Positions 37,775 to 47,404 of a stretch of 64,000 nucleotides of DNA are shown piece after piece. Below the pieces are notes generated by a model. The model was not told the origin of the DNA, did no database searches, and saw only the letters and a list, made by a program, of their open reading frames with translations. Location: NCBI GenBank assembly GCA_964404165.1, contig CAYOIZ010000001.1:213498-277497 (forward strand), in the 5' to 3' direction. This DNA is from DASYLJ01 sp964404165 (GTDB lineage: Bacteria; Desulfobacterota; Binatia; DP-6). Made by a program: the position numbers and the translations under genes. The stretch's first letter is position 1; every line of letters begins with the position of its first letter.

Positions 37775-40248
37775 TGGCGGCGGGCAGCGCGCCGCTGGCG
37801 GAGCTGCTGCAGGCGCTCGCTCCGCCGCTCGAGTACCTCGCCACCGACGACTTCCGCCGGCTCGACCAGACACGTCTGCCGCTGCGCGCGCTGGCGGAGC
37901 GCCTCGAACGGGCGCGGGCGTCGGCACCGGCCAGCGTCGTGCCGACGCTGGATGCGCTCGACGCCATCCTGCGCGGGCTCGCGGGGGATGCGGCGGGCCA
38001 CGGTGACCTGGTGCGGCAGGCGCACGCGCTGCTCCCGGCGTTGCGCGCGGCGACGGATCCGACGCCGGTGTCCGCGCCGTCCCCCGCGGCCTGGACCGAC
38101 TACCGACCGAGCACCGGCAACGTCGACATCGGGTTGGCGCGGCTCGGCGATTCGGTGTCGGCGATCCGTTCCGTCGGGCCGAAGCGTGCGACCGAGCTGC
38201 AGCGGTTCGGCCTGCGGACGGTCGAGGACGTGCTCTACCACCTGCCGTTCCGCTACGAGGACTGGCGCACGCGCGTGCCGCTCGCCGCGCTGCGCCCAGG
38301 CGACGACGTCACCGCCGTCGGCACCGTCGCCGGGGTGCGGCAGGCGGTGGCGGGGAAGCAGGGACGTCGCGTGCTGGAGGTCATCCTGCGCGACGGGGGC
38401 GCCACGCTGCTGCTCGTCTGGTTCAACCAGGTGCCGTACTTCGCGAACCGGTTCAGCGTCGGCCAGCGGCTGGTCGTCCATGGACGGGTCGATCCGCCGA
38501 TGCACGTGGGCTCGAACCGCATGGTGCATCCGGACGTGAGCACGCTCGGCGAGGACGAGTCGCTGGATGCCTCGATGCCGCCGGTGGTACCGGTGTACGA
38601 GAAGCCCACGGCGATGCCCGTCGGCGCGCTCCGTCGCATCGTACAGACGGCGGTCGAGACCCATGCCGATCGGGTGCCGGCGGGGCTGCCGCCCGCCGTG
38701 GCCGCGCGCCAGCGCCTGCTCGATCCGGCACGCGCGCTCCGCCACGTGCACACGCCGCCGGCCAACGCCGATCTGGTGGCGCTCACCGATCTGCGCTCGC
38801 TGGCGCACCGGTCGCTCATCTTCGACGAGCTGTTCTTCCTGCAACTCGGGCTGGCGTTGCGTCGGGAGGCGGCGGGGCAGGAGCCCGGAACGGCGTTCAC
38901 GCCGCCGGGTCGGCTCGTCACCATGCTGCGGGAGCGACTGCCGTTCCGTCCGACGAAGGCGCAGGAACGGGCCGTAGCGGAGATCACTGCCGATCTGGCG
39001 CAGCCGCACCCGATGCGGCGACTCCTGCAGGGCGACGTCGGCAGCGGCAAGACGCTGGTGGCGCTGATGGCGGCGCTGGTGGTGATGGAGGCCGGCTGGC
39101 AGGTGGCGCTGATGGCGCCGACGGAGCTGCTGGCCGAACAGCACTGCGAGACCATCCGTCCGCTGCTGGCGCCGCTCGGGATGTCGCCGGTCCTGCTCAC
39201 CGGTGCGGTGAAGGGCGCCGCGCGGCGGGCGGCGCTCGCCGGCATCGCCGACGGCACCGTGGGGCTCGCCATCGGCACGCACGCGCTCATCCAGGACACG
39301 GTCGAGTTCGCGAAGCTCGGGCTCGCCATCGTCGACGAGCAGCACCGCTTCGGCGTCATGCAGCGCGCGGCCCTGCAGCGGCAGGCGGGTGCCGAGCGCG
39401 CCCTCGACGTCCTCGTGATGAGCGCCACCCCCATCCCGCGCACGCTGGCGCTGACGCTGTACGGCGACCTCGCGGTCTCGACGCTCGACGAGCTGCCGCC
39501 GGGGCGGACGCCGATCGCGACGACGCTCTGTCGCGAGTCGCGACGCGACCAGATGGCGGCGTGCCTGCGCCAGCAGGTGGCGGCCGGGCATCAGGGCTAC
39601 GTCGTGTATCCGCTGGTGGAGGAATCGGAGAAGACCACGCTGCGCGCGGCCACCACCATGGTGCACGAGCTGGCAGCGGGTCCGCTCGCGGGGCTGCGCC
39701 TCGACCTCGTCCACGGCCGCATGAAGTCCGAGGAGAAGGACGCCGTCATGCGGCGCTTCAAGGCGCGCGAGTTCGACGTCCTGGTGTCGACCACCGTCAT
39801 CGAGGTCGGGATCGATGTTCCGAACGCGACGGCGATCGTCATCGAGCATGCCGAGCGCTTCGGCCTGGCGCAGCTCCATCAGCTGCGTGGCCGCGTCGGC
39901 CGCGGCACCGCGCCGGGGCACTGCTTCCTGATGGTGCCCGACTGGATGCCGGGGGAGTCGTACCAGCGCATGCTCGTGCTCGAGCGTTCGACCGACGGCT
40001 TCCGCATCGCCGAGGCCGATCTGGCGCTGCGCGGCGCCGGCGACTTCCTGGGGACGCGACAGGCCGGGCTGCCGCCGTTCCGGGTGGCCAACCTCGTGCG
40101 CGACACCGAGCTGCTGCGCGCGGCGCGGGACGAGGCGGAGCGCGTGCTGGCCGACGATCCGGACCTGTCGCGTCCGGAGAGCGCGCTGGTGCGGGCCGTC
40201 CTGCGGCACCGCTGGCAGGGCCGGCTCGAGCTGGCACGCGTGGGATGA
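37774..40248 (+). CDS. recG: ATP-dependent DNA helicase RecG
   Basis: An 824-residue branch-migration helicase that regresses stalled replication forks. An N-terminal extension of about 125 residues precedes the wedge/OB domain (SVGPKRATELQRFGLRTVED, YHLPFRYEDW). The helicase motifs are GDVGSGKT (Walker A), DEQHRFG, SATPIPRTLAL, and TTVIEVGIDVPNAT with QLHQLRGRVGRG. The N-terminal extension makes it longer than E. coli RecG (about 690). ATG overlaps the carB stop, so it is transcribed with the pyr operon. Confidence 0.96.
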
Positions 40249-40293
40249 CGCGGCGGCTGGACCTCCGGCGGGCGGCCGAGTAGACACGCCCGC

Positions 40294-40857
40294 ATGACGT
40301 TCCCGCGCTCGCTCGTCCTCCTGGCCCTCCTCGCCGCCTGTGGCGGCTCCGATGCGGAGAAGGCCGCAGCCCCGGCACCCGCGCCGGCCGCCCCCGCGGC
40401 ACCAGCGCCGGCGGCAGCCCCGCCCGCCACGTTGCCCCCGAACGCGCGCACGCTCACGCCCGAGCAGCGGGCCGCGATGGTCGACATCCTCAAGGCCGAA
40501 GCCGGCGCCGAGAAGAAGGTCTGGTTCACGGTGGGCCCCGGCAATCCCGAGACGCAGAACCTGAAGGCGCAGTTCGAGGCCGTCTTCAAGGAGGCGGGCT
40601 GGGAGACGTCGACCCAGACGCTCACCGGCATGACGCTGAAGCCGGGACTGATGCTGCTGATCGGCGACGAGCAGGGTCCGCCCTACGCCGATACGGCGCA
40701 GAAGGCGCTCGAGGCGAGCGGGCTCGAGGTGAAGACGGCCAGCGGCTACCGGCCGTACTTCGAGGAGAAGAAGAAGGAGAACATCGCCTGGGTCGGCATC
40801 CCGATGAGCCCGGAGCAGGCGTACACCATCGTGATCGGCCCGCTGCCTCCGGCGTAG
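40294..40857 (+). CDS. Predicted lipoprotein of unknown function, 187 residues
   Basis: The protein has a lipoprotein signal (LVLLALLAACGG, Cys16), an Ala/Pro-rich linker (about residues 24-48) and a compact domain of about 135 residues. That domain carries EKKVWFTVGPGNPETQNLKA, EAGWETSTQTLTGM and GYRPYFEEKKKENIAWVGIP. I do not recognise the domain; its alternating beta-alpha pattern recalls small Rossmann-like or SPOR-like folds. TAGACA (40281-40286) lies 7 nt before the ATG with CTGGAC 18 bp further up, another possible leaderless start. Confidence 0.75.
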   Translation: MTFPRSLVLLALLAACGGSDAEKAAAPAPAPAAPAAPAPAAAPPATLPPNARTLTPEQRAAMVDILKAEAGAEKKVWFTVGPGNPETQNLKAQFEAVFKEAGWETSTQTLTGMTLKPGLMLLIGDEQGPPYADTAQKALEASGLEVKTASGYRPYFEEKKKENIAWVGIPMSPEQAYTIVIGPLPPA

Positions 40858-40922
40858 ATCCCGACCCGAGCTATTCTCGGGTCGGTGGCGAGCGTGGCAC
40901 GGTCGTTTCCGCGCGACCTGCA

Positions 40923-40950
40923 TGCCGCGGCCGGCGAAGCCGGCGCGGCA
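40923..40950. terminator. Strong hairpin between convergent genes (no T-tract)
   Basis: TGCCGC...GCGGCA outside and GCCGGC-GAA-GCCGGC inside form a 12-bp stem with one bulged G. It lies in the 109-bp gap between the lipoprotein stop and the stop of aguA. Its core is the reverse complement of the hairpin at 22473-22487, also in a convergent gap. Confidence 0.45.
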
Positions 40951-40966
40951 CACGGGTACGTATGGG

Positions 40967-42040
40967 CTACGCGGGTTCTTGCTGCGTCATGCAGTGCAAC
41001 GTTCCGAGGCCCAGCACGAGATCGACGGCGTGGATGCCGACGACGCGGCGGCTCGGGAAGAGGTCGGCCAGGATCTGCAGGGCGCGGCGGTCGTTCGGGT
41101 CGTTGAAGGTCGGGACGACCACCGCCGCGTTGGCGATGTAGAAGTTGGCGTAGCTCGCGGGGAGGCGCTGGCCGTCGAAGAAGAGCGGGGCCGGCATCGG
41201 CAGCTCGACGACGCGCAGCCGCTCGCCGTCGGCGTCGGTCATGGTGCGCAGGCGGTCGCGGTTCTCCCGGAGCCGCTCGTAGTTGTCGTCGGTGGTGTCG
41301 CGGGTGGCGGCGACGACGATCGTGCGGGCGTCGACGAAGCGCGCCAGGTCGTCGACGTGGCCGTGCGTGTCGTCGCCGGCGATGCCGTCACCCAGCCAGA
41401 GCACCTTGCGGATGCCGAGGTGGTCGGCGAGGACGCGCTCGTAGTCGGCACGCCGCATGCCGGGATTGCGCTCCTGCACGCCGCTCAGGAGGCATTCCTC
41501 GGTGGTGAGCAGCAGCCCGCGCCCGTTGACGTCGATCGAGCCGCCCTCGAGGACCACGCGCCGCGTGCGGCCGTCGATGGTGACCTCGGGGGTCCAGGGC
41601 TCGTGATGCAGGCGGCGGGCGATGCGGGCGGGCACCGCGGCGTCGCGCTTGTGGTCGGGGTACTTCGCCCAGCCGGTGAAGCGCCAGTGGACGGGGCGCA
41701 CGGCGCCGCCGTCGCCGCGTACGAAGATGGGGCAGAAGTCGCGCGTCCACGAGCGGTCGGTGGGGATCCGGAAGACGTCGACCGCCTCGGCGGGGACGCC
41801 GCCCCGCTGCAGCAGCGAGCGTGCCTGCCGCTCGTGCTTCTCGTCGGGGACGAGCAGGCGGATGCGCTCGCCGGTGGCGACGTGGCGGATGAACTCGACG
41901 TACACCCAGCGGACCGCCTCGAGCTTGCCGGGGCCGGGCCAGTCGGAGCGCTCGTGGGGCCACGCCAGCCAGGTGGCGGCGTGCGGCTCCCACTCGGCCG
42001 GCATGCGGTAGCCCGCCGCCGCGGGCGTGCCGGGCGTCAT
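40967..42040 (-). CDS. aguA: Agmatine deiminase
   Basis: A 357-residue guanidino-modifying enzyme converting agmatine to N-carbamoylputrescine. The sequence MPAEWEPHAATWLAWPH, DRSWTRDFCPIFV, LEGGSIDVNGRGLLLTTEEC, GDDTHGHVDD and the C-terminal catalytic Cys in TLHCMTQQ match the peptidylarginine-deiminase-like family. The ATG overlaps the stop of the upstream aguB gene (ATGA), so the two pathway enzymes are coupled. Confidence 0.94.
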   Translation of the reverse strand: MTPGTPAAAGYRMPAEWEPHAATWLAWPHERSDWPGPGKLEAVRWVYVEFIRHVATGERIRLLVPDEKHERQARSLLQRGGVPAEAVDVFRIPTDRSWTRDFCPIFVRGDGGAVRPVHWRFTGWAKYPDHKRDAAVPARIARRLHHEPWTPEVTIDGRTRRVVLEGGSIDVNGRGLLLTTEECLLSGVQERNPGMRRADYERVLADHLGIRKVLWLGDGIAGDDTHGHVDDLARFVDARTIVVAATRDTTDDNYERLRENRDRLRTMTDADGERLRVVELPMPAPLFFDGQRLPASYANFYIANAAVVVPTFNDPNDRRALQILADLFPSRRVVGIHAVDLVLGLGTLHCMTQQEPA

Positions 42041-42924
42041 CGATCGCGGAAGCGCTGCGTGATGTCGCCGTAGGCGTCGATGCGACGGTCGCGCAGGAAG
42101 GGCCAGTTGCGGCGGATGTCCTCCTGCTTGCGCCGGTCGCACTCGACCACCAGCACCGCCTCGTCGTCGGTGTTCGCCTCCGCCAGCACGACGCCGAACG
42201 GATCGGACACGAACGACGACCCCCAGAACTCGATGCCGCCGTCCGCGGCGCCCTCGTGGCCAACGCGGTTCACCGCCGCGACGTAGACGCCGTTGGCGAT
42301 CGCGTGCGCACGCTGCATGACCTGCCACGCCGTCCGCTGCGCCGTGCCGTACTCGGCCTTCTCCGCCGGGTGCCAGCCGATGGCCGTCGGATAGAAGAGC
42401 ACGTCGGCGCCGGCGAGCGCCGTCAGCCGCGCGCCCTCCGGATACCACTGGTCCCAGCAGACGAGCGTGCCGATCTTGCCGACGTGCGTATCGACGGCGA
42501 CGAAGCCGAGGTCGCCGGGCGTGAAGTAGAACTTCTCGTAGTAGAGCGGGTCGTCCGGGATGTGCATCTTCCGGTAGCGACCGGCTTCCTTGCCGTCGGC
42601 GCCGAGCACGACCGCGGTGTTGTGGTACACGCCCGCGGCGCGGCGCTCGAAGACCGAGGCGATCACGGCGACGCCGGTGTCGCGTGCCACCGCCGACAGG
42701 GCCTCGGTGGTGGGACCGGGGATGGGCTCGGCCAGATCGAAGAGTGCCGCGTCCTCGCGCTGGCAGAAGTACGGGGTGCGGAACAGCTCGGGCAGGCAGA
42801 CGATCTGCGCGCCCTGCCGTGCCGCGTCGCGCACGCGGGCGACCGCGGTGTCGACGTTCGCGGCGGCGTCGTCCACGCACCGCATCTGCACCAGGCCGAT
42901 GCGGAACCGATCGGGGGGAGCCAT
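42037..42924 (-). CDS. aguB: N-carbamoylputrescine amidase
   Basis: A 295-residue nitrilase-superfamily amidase that releases putrescine, CO2 and ammonia from N-carbamoylputrescine. The catalytic triad is Glu in CLPELF, Lys in RYRKMHIPDDP and Cys in GTLVCWDQWYPE. YEKFYFTPGD is typical of the AguB branch. The ATG at 42924 is chosen by family alignment. With aguA it gives an arginine-decarboxylase-dependent route to putrescine; no speA is in the window. Confidence 0.94.
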   Translation of the reverse strand: MAPPDRFRIGLVQMRCVDDAAANVDTAVARVRDAARQGAQIVCLPELFRTPYFCQREDAALFDLAEPIPGPTTEALSAVARDTGVAVIASVFERRAAGVYHNTAVVLGADGKEAGRYRKMHIPDDPLYYEKFYFTPGDLGFVAVDTHVGKIGTLVCWDQWYPEGARLTALAGADVLFYPTAIGWHPAEKAEYGTAQRTAWQVMQRAHAIANGVYVAAVNRVGHEGAADGGIEFWGSSFVSDPFGVVLAEANTDDEAVLVVECDRRKQEDIRRNWPFLRDRRIDAYGDITQRFRDR

Positions 42925-42945
42925 GTGCGCGCGAGGGTGCCGGTG

Positions 42946-42991
42946 CCATGGGGCGCTGTCAATCCACGAACCGGACGACAGCGCCCCATGG
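42946..42991. repeat. Perfect 15-bp inverted repeat between amidase and aguB
   Basis: CCATGGGGCGCTGTC (42946-42960) and its exact reverse complement (42977-42991) are separated by 16 nt. The repeat lies 16 nt past the amidase stop and 22 nt before the aguB start, on the same transcript direction. No T-tract follows. It may end the amidase mRNA or insulate aguB (inference). Confidence 0.6.
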
Positions 42992-43006
42992 GCTCGGGCC
43001 GTCGCG

Positions 43007-44641
43007 CTACTCGGAGAGGGCTTCGACGTCCTCCGCGGTGAGACGCAGGGTATCGCCACCGCCGATGCCGCGGGCGGCGAGCGCGACGATCGGGTCGGCC
43101 GGGCGCTTCAGGTGGAAGTCGGTGACGGCCTGGAAGGCCCCCACCAGCGAGAGCAGGCGATCCTCGGCGAACGGCATGCCGCCGAAGATGGCCCCGATCG
43201 GCACCGGCAGGCCGGCGCTGTTGGTGCTGAAGCCGATGTTGAAGGCGATCTCGGGCAGTCCCAGGATGTCGAACGGCACGGGGCCCGTCTGCACGACGAC
43301 GTCGCACTGCTGGAAGAGGTCGTCGAGCACCTGCTGCATCAGGACGAACTTGGCGCGCTGGCCTTTCAGGTAGTCCTCGCCGCCGAGGAAGAGGCCCTGC
43401 ATCCAGCTGTTGAGCGAGACGCCGAAGAGACGGACGTCCTGCTTCAGGAACTCGAGGAACGGCTCGGAGCGTTCGGGCAGGCGCACGTTGTTGAACGAGC
43501 CGCCGGTGAGGAGATCCCAGTCGGGGGGCAGCGTGACGTCGACGATGGTCGCGCCGAGCGAGGCGAACGTCTGTAGCATGGCGGCCCGCGCCACGGCGGA
43601 GGCCGAGGTGCCGCTCAGGTAGCCGGGGATGACGCCGATGGTCGTCGGCCAGCGCAGCGCGTAGGCGCCGCCCTTCTTGACGGGTGTCGCCGCCTTCACG
43701 AGATCGGGCACCGGCGGCAGGCCGAGGGTGCGCGGGTCGTTCGGATCGGGGCCGGCCATGACCTGCGTCATGATCGCGGCGTCCTTGGCGTCACGCGCGA
43801 GCGGTCCCGGATGGTCGCGGGTGTAGGTGAGGGGCACGATGCCGTAGAGCGGCGAGCGGCCGACGGTCGGCTTCAGGCCGGTGAGCGCCTGCGCGTTCGA
43901 CGGCGCGGTGATCGAGCCGCCGGTCTGCGTGCCGATCGACGAGGTGGCCAGGCGGCCGGCCGTCGCCGTGGCGGAGCCGCTCGACGAGCCGCCCGGATCG
44001 GTGCTGGCGTTGTTCGGCGTCCAGGCGTTGCGCGTGGTGACGATGCCGTCGGGTGTCGTCGCGCGCGTCGTGGCCAGCGGTCCCATCTGCATCTTGCCGA
44101 GGACGATGCCGCCCGCGGCTTTGAGCCGGGCGACGCAGGTGGCGTCGAAGTCGGGGACGAAGTCCTCGAAGATGTACGAGTTCGCCGTCGTGAGCGTGCC
44201 GGCGGTGTAGTAGTTGTCCTTGATCGCGAGCGGGATGCCGTGCAGCGGTCCGACGTTGCGGGCGCTGGCGGCGATGGCGGCCTCGGCGAGGGCCTCGCCG
44301 CGCACGGTGTTGAACGCCTTGTAGTAGTCGGCGTCGTAGAGCGAGATGCGGTCGAGATAGGCCTGCACGAGCTCCACGGGGGAGAGCTGCTTCTTCTTGA
44401 TGAGCGTCGCCGCCTCCGAGATCGTGAGCTCGGTCGGATCGGCGAGCGCCTCGGGACGGATCGTCTGCGCGTAGGCGTCGTTGCCGAGCCCGACGGCGGC
44501 CATGGCCTGGCGGATGCCGATCGGGGGCAGCACCGTCACGGCACCGGCGGCAGCGGAGAGCGCGCTCATGCGGGTCAGGAAGGATCGCCGATCGATCAGG
44601 CGGTCCTGCGGCTGGTCTGTGGTTTCGTCCTCGTCGTTCAC
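43007..44641 (-). CDS. Tat-exported amidase (amidase signature family)
   Basis: A 544-residue amidase with an N-terminal twin-arginine signal (DRRSFLTRMSALSAAAGAV), so it is expected in the periplasm. The Ser-cisSer-Lys triad lies in LAIKDNYY and DPGGSSSGSATATAG. It resembles amidases of the GatA/AtzE/6-aminohexanoate hydrolase group; the substrate is unknown. The GTG start at 44641 follows GAAGGAG 8 nt upstream. It is 23 nt downstream of a small unknown gene and is probably translated from the same mRNA. Confidence 0.88.
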   Translation of the reverse strand: MNDEDETTDQPQDRLIDRRSFLTRMSALSAAAGAVTVLPPIGIRQAMAAVGLGNDAYAQTIRPEALADPTELTISEAATLIKKKQLSPVELVQAYLDRISLYDADYYKAFNTVRGEALAEAAIAASARNVGPLHGIPLAIKDNYYTAGTLTTANSYIFEDFVPDFDATCVARLKAAGGIVLGKMQMGPLATTRATTPDGIVTTRNAWTPNNASTDPGGSSSGSATATAGRLATSSIGTQTGGSITAPSNAQALTGLKPTVGRSPLYGIVPLTYTRDHPGPLARDAKDAAIMTQVMAGPDPNDPRTLGLPPVPDLVKAATPVKKGGAYALRWPTTIGVIPGYLSGTSASAVARAAMLQTFASLGATIVDVTLPPDWDLLTGGSFNNVRLPERSEPFLEFLKQDVRLFGVSLNSWMQGLFLGGEDYLKGQRAKFVLMQQVLDDLFQQCDVVVQTGPVPFDILGLPEIAFNIGFSTNSAGLPVPIGAIFGGMPFAEDRLLSLVGAFQAVTDFHLKRPADPIVALAARGIGGGDTLRLTAEDVEALSE

Positions 44642-44664
44642 GAAAAGCTCCTTCGTCCGGACAC

Positions 44665-44967
44665 TCAGCCGAAGCCGAGCTCCTTGCGTCGATCGCGCAG
44701 GCTCTTGCGTCCACCGTCCTCGCTCGCCCACTCGGTGAACGGCGCGGGGTAGAGGACCGGCGGGTTCTCCTGCACGTCGGGGAGGTAGTTGCTGATGGTG
44801 GGAACGGTGCCCGTCAGGATGGAGCGACATGCGGTCAGGACGCGCGTCTGGTCCGCGGGCGCGGCGCTGTCGGAGACCGGCAGGACGGAGATGTCGATGC
44901 CGATCAGCGCGAGCCGGGCGCGGATGTAGGTGTTGAGCTCGTCCGTCGTCGGTGGAGTGATGGCCAC
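44665..44967 (-). CDS. Small protein of unknown function upstream of the Tat amidase (100 residues)
   Basis: The product begins MAITPPTTDELNTYIRARLA. It has a helical N-terminal half and a Pro/aromatic-rich C-terminal half (TISNYLPDVQENPPVLYPAP, FTEW), with no signal peptide. I do not recognise a family. GTG at 44967 has GGAGG 7 nt upstream. The gene is 23 nt from the amidase on the same strand. A partner or piggy-back subunit of the amidase, like AtzG for AtzE or GatC for GatA, is possible but unproven. Confidence 0.68.
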   Translation of the reverse strand: MAITPPTTDELNTYIRARLALIGIDISVLPVSDSAAPADQTRVLTACRSILTGTVPTISNYLPDVQENPPVLYPAPFTEWASEDGGRKSLRDRRKELGFG

Positions 44968-45050
44968 GGAGGCGCCTCCTCTGGTTGCATTCGGGGTCCG
45001 CCCAACGCGGACGCCTGCATGATCGAGAGCAAGGCCGATGCCGCGGCGCG

Positions 45051-45088
45051 CGCACGCGCCGGCGGTGCGTGCGCCGCCGGCGCGTGCG
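45051..45088. repeat. Perfect 15-bp inverted repeat between divergent genes
   Basis: CGCACGCGCCGGCGG (45051-45065) and its exact reverse complement (45074-45088) flank an 8-nt spacer. It lies in the 229-bp gap between the small protein gene (minus) and the acyl-CoA dehydrogenase gene (plus), where promoters or an operator would be expected. A very stable stem if transcribed. Confidence 0.6.
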
Positions 45089-45196
45089 GCGTGCCGCGCG
45101 GGCGAGCGGGCTGCCGCCCACGATCTGGGCAGCCTGCACGCCGCTGGCATCGGGACGTCGGGTCGATTTATGGTGCGCCCCCGGAGGTCACTGCCC

Positions 45197-46336
45197 ATGG
45201 ACATGTCGTACACGCCCGAAGAGGACGCCTTCCGCGCGCGCGTGCGCACCTGGCTCGAGGCCAACGTGCCGCCGCCCGGGTCGCTCGCGGACGACCTCGA
45301 GGCGATGCGCGCCTGGCAGCGCAAGCTGCACGCGGAGAAGCTCCTCGCGGTGGCGTGGCCGGTCGAGTACGGCGGTGCCGGGCTCTCGCCCATGGAGCAG
45401 GCCATCCTGAACGAGGAGCTGGCGCGGGTGCGGGCGCCGGGCGTCGTCAACGCCATGGCCATCTGGTGGGTCGGCCCGGCGATCATGCGCTACGGCACCG
45501 AGGAGCAGAAGCAGCGCTTCATCCCGAAGATCCTCACCGCCGACGAGATCTGGGCCACGGGCTACTCCGAGCCCGCATCGGGATCGGACATGGCGGCGGC
45601 CGCCACGAAGGCCGAGCGCGTCGGCGACCACTACGTCGTCAACGGGCAGAAGATCTGGACCACGCTGGCCCACATCTCCGACTGGTACTTCGTCCTCGTC
45701 CGCACCTCGAACGAATCGAAGTGGGGCGGCCTCTCCCTGCTGCTGATGGACATGCGCAGCCCGGGCGTGGAGATCCGGCCCATCCGGCAGATCGACGGCG
45801 GCTCCGAGTTCAACGAGGTCTTCATGACCGACGTGAAGGTGCCGGTCGCGAACCTGCTCGGGAAGGAGGGCCAGGGCTGGGAGGTGGTGTCGAGCGCGCT
45901 CGTCAACGAGCGCTCGGGCATTGCCGGCAGCGTGCGCTCCGATCAGGCGCTCGAGTGGCTCGTCACCACCACGCGCGGCCAGAAGAAGGAGCGCGATCCG
46001 CGCGTCCGCCAGCGCATCGCCGACCTCGCCATCAAGGGCGCCATCATGCGCTACGCGGGCATGCGATCACTCACGGATGCCCTCCGCGACCGCATGAACC
46101 CGCACCTGTCGGCGGCGATGAAGTTGATGGGCACGAGCCTGGTGCAGGAGTTCTCGGAGACGGCGATGGAGATCCTCGGTCCGTACGCGACGCTCATGCA
46201 CGACGAGCACGCGCCGTTCGGCGGCCGCTGGGCGCGGCAGTATCTCTACGACCGCTCGATGACGATCGCCGGCGGCACCAGCGAGGTGCAGCGCAACATC
46301 GTCGCGCAGCGCGTGCTGGGAATGCCGCGGCGCTGA
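45197..46336 (+). CDS. Acyl-CoA dehydrogenase
   Basis: A 379-residue FAD-dependent enzyme for alpha-beta dehydrogenation of an acyl-CoA. The N-terminal helical domain contains YTPEEDAFRARVRTWLEANV, the middle beta domain GYSEPASGSDMAAAAT and VVNGQKIWTT, and the C-terminal domain GGTSEVQRNIVAQRVLG. Chain length and substrate are unknown. The ATG at 45197 has GGAGG 9 nt upstream; longer forms would read through the inverted repeat region. It is convergent with the prenyltransferase gene, 3 nt apart. Confidence 0.92.
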   Translation: MDMSYTPEEDAFRARVRTWLEANVPPPGSLADDLEAMRAWQRKLHAEKLLAVAWPVEYGGAGLSPMEQAILNEELARVRAPGVVNAMAIWWVGPAIMRYGTEEQKQRFIPKILTADEIWATGYSEPASGSDMAAAATKAERVGDHYVVNGQKIWTTLAHISDWYFVLVRTSNESKWGGLSLLLMDMRSPGVEIRPIRQIDGGSEFNEVFMTDVKVPVANLLGKEGQGWEVVSSALVNERSGIAGSVRSDQALEWLVTTTRGQKKERDPRVRQRIADLAIKGAIMRYAGMRSLTDALRDRMNPHLSAAMKLMGTSLVQEFSETAMEILGPYATLMHDEHAPFGGRWARQYLYDRSMTIAGGTSEVQRNIVAQRVLGMPRR

Positions 46337-46339
46337 CCG

Positions 46340-47398
46340 TCAGGCGTGGCCGAGGCCGAACACCAGATTCACGATCAGCCCGAGGACGAAGAGCCCACCC
46401 GCCAGCTTGTTGTGGTGGAAGGCGAGCGCCACGTACCACAGCGGCCAGATGCGAAAGCCCGGCGGTGGCGCGTCGGGCTTGGGCTCGTTGTACGCCTTCA
46501 GGACGGTGACGAGTCGCGGGAGCGCGAACACCACGAGCAGCACGCCCCAGCCGAGGCTGCCCGTGAGCACCAGCGCCAGCACGATCGGGTAGAAGGCGAT
46601 CATCAGCGCCTGGTTCAGCCGGATCGACGCCTGCTTGCCGAGGATGACCGGCAGCGTGTTGATGCCGCGGGCGCCGTCCTGCTCGTACTTGTCGACGTGC
46701 TTGCCGATCAGCACCGTCGTGACGCTGATGGCGTAGGGCAGGGTGGCGATCCACAGCCACGACGGCACGAAGCCGGCGGTGACGAAGTAGACGCCGCCGA
46801 TCATGAGCGGGCCCCACACGATGAAGACGCCGGGCTCGCCGAGGCCGTGGTGCTTCAGCTTGAGGGGCGGCGCCACGTAGAAGACGCTGATGAACAGCCC
46901 GGCGAGGGCGAACGCAACCACGCCCCAGCCCCGCGCGTCGAACAGGGCGAACAGGATGAGCAGGTCGAGCAGGTTGACGAAGGCGATGCTGGCGATCAGG
47001 CCCGACTCGCTGATCAGGTTCGAGAACAACGGATGTGGCGCGTACAGCACGCGCGTGTACTCGGTGGTGTCGACGCCGCCCTGGGTGTCGAAGTAGTCGT
47101 TGATCATGTTGTTCGCCGCGTGGGCGAGCACGAGGCCGAGCGTGGCCAGGAAGAAGAGGCCCCAGTCGGGGGCCGGCGCGCTGGCGGCGGCGAGGAGCCC
47201 GCCGATCAGCGCCGACGTGATCGTCATCGAGAACACGCAGGCGCGCGTGATGAGCAGCCAGCGCGACACGCCGTCGATGGCGCGCCCCTTGGGGAGGTTG
47301 CCCTGCGCCAGGATGTGCCGCCAGTTGTCGACCAGGCCGGCCAGCCCCGGAGCTGCCACCTCTGCGCCGGAGCCCACGGCCTCTACGCGATCCGCCAT
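46340..47398 (-). CDS. UbiA-family prenyltransferase
   Basis: A 352-residue integral membrane prenyltransferase with about eight or nine hydrophobic segments. The first Asp-rich motif is NNMINDYFDTQGGVD (about residues 95-109) and the second is KHVDKYEQDGARG. These bind the Mg-diphosphate of a polyprenyl donor. It may be a MenA-like enzyme of menaquinone synthesis, but other UbiA roles are possible and no men genes are nearby. A strong leaderless promoter is directly upstream. Confidence 0.85.
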   Translation of the reverse strand: MADRVEAVGSGAEVAAPGLAGLVDNWRHILAQGNLPKGRAIDGVSRWLLITRACVFSMTITSALIGGLLAAASAPAPDWGLFFLATLGLVLAHAANNMINDYFDTQGGVDTTEYTRVLYAPHPLFSNLISESGLIASIAFVNLLDLLILFALFDARGWGVVAFALAGLFISVFYVAPPLKLKHHGLGEPGVFIVWGPLMIGGVYFVTAGFVPSWLWIATLPYAISVTTVLIGKHVDKYEQDGARGINTLPVILGKQASIRLNQALMIAFYPIVLALVLTGSLGWGVLLVVFALPRLVTVLKAYNEPKPDAPPPGFRIWPLWYVALAFHHNKLAGGLFVLGLIVNLVFGLGHA

Positions 47399-47404
47399 GG
47401 CCGT

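Noticed and set aside
44968..44979. Palindrome GGAGGCGCCTCC before the small gene.
   Set aside because: It consists of the ribosome site and its complement without a loop, so it cannot form a normal hairpin; likely incidental.
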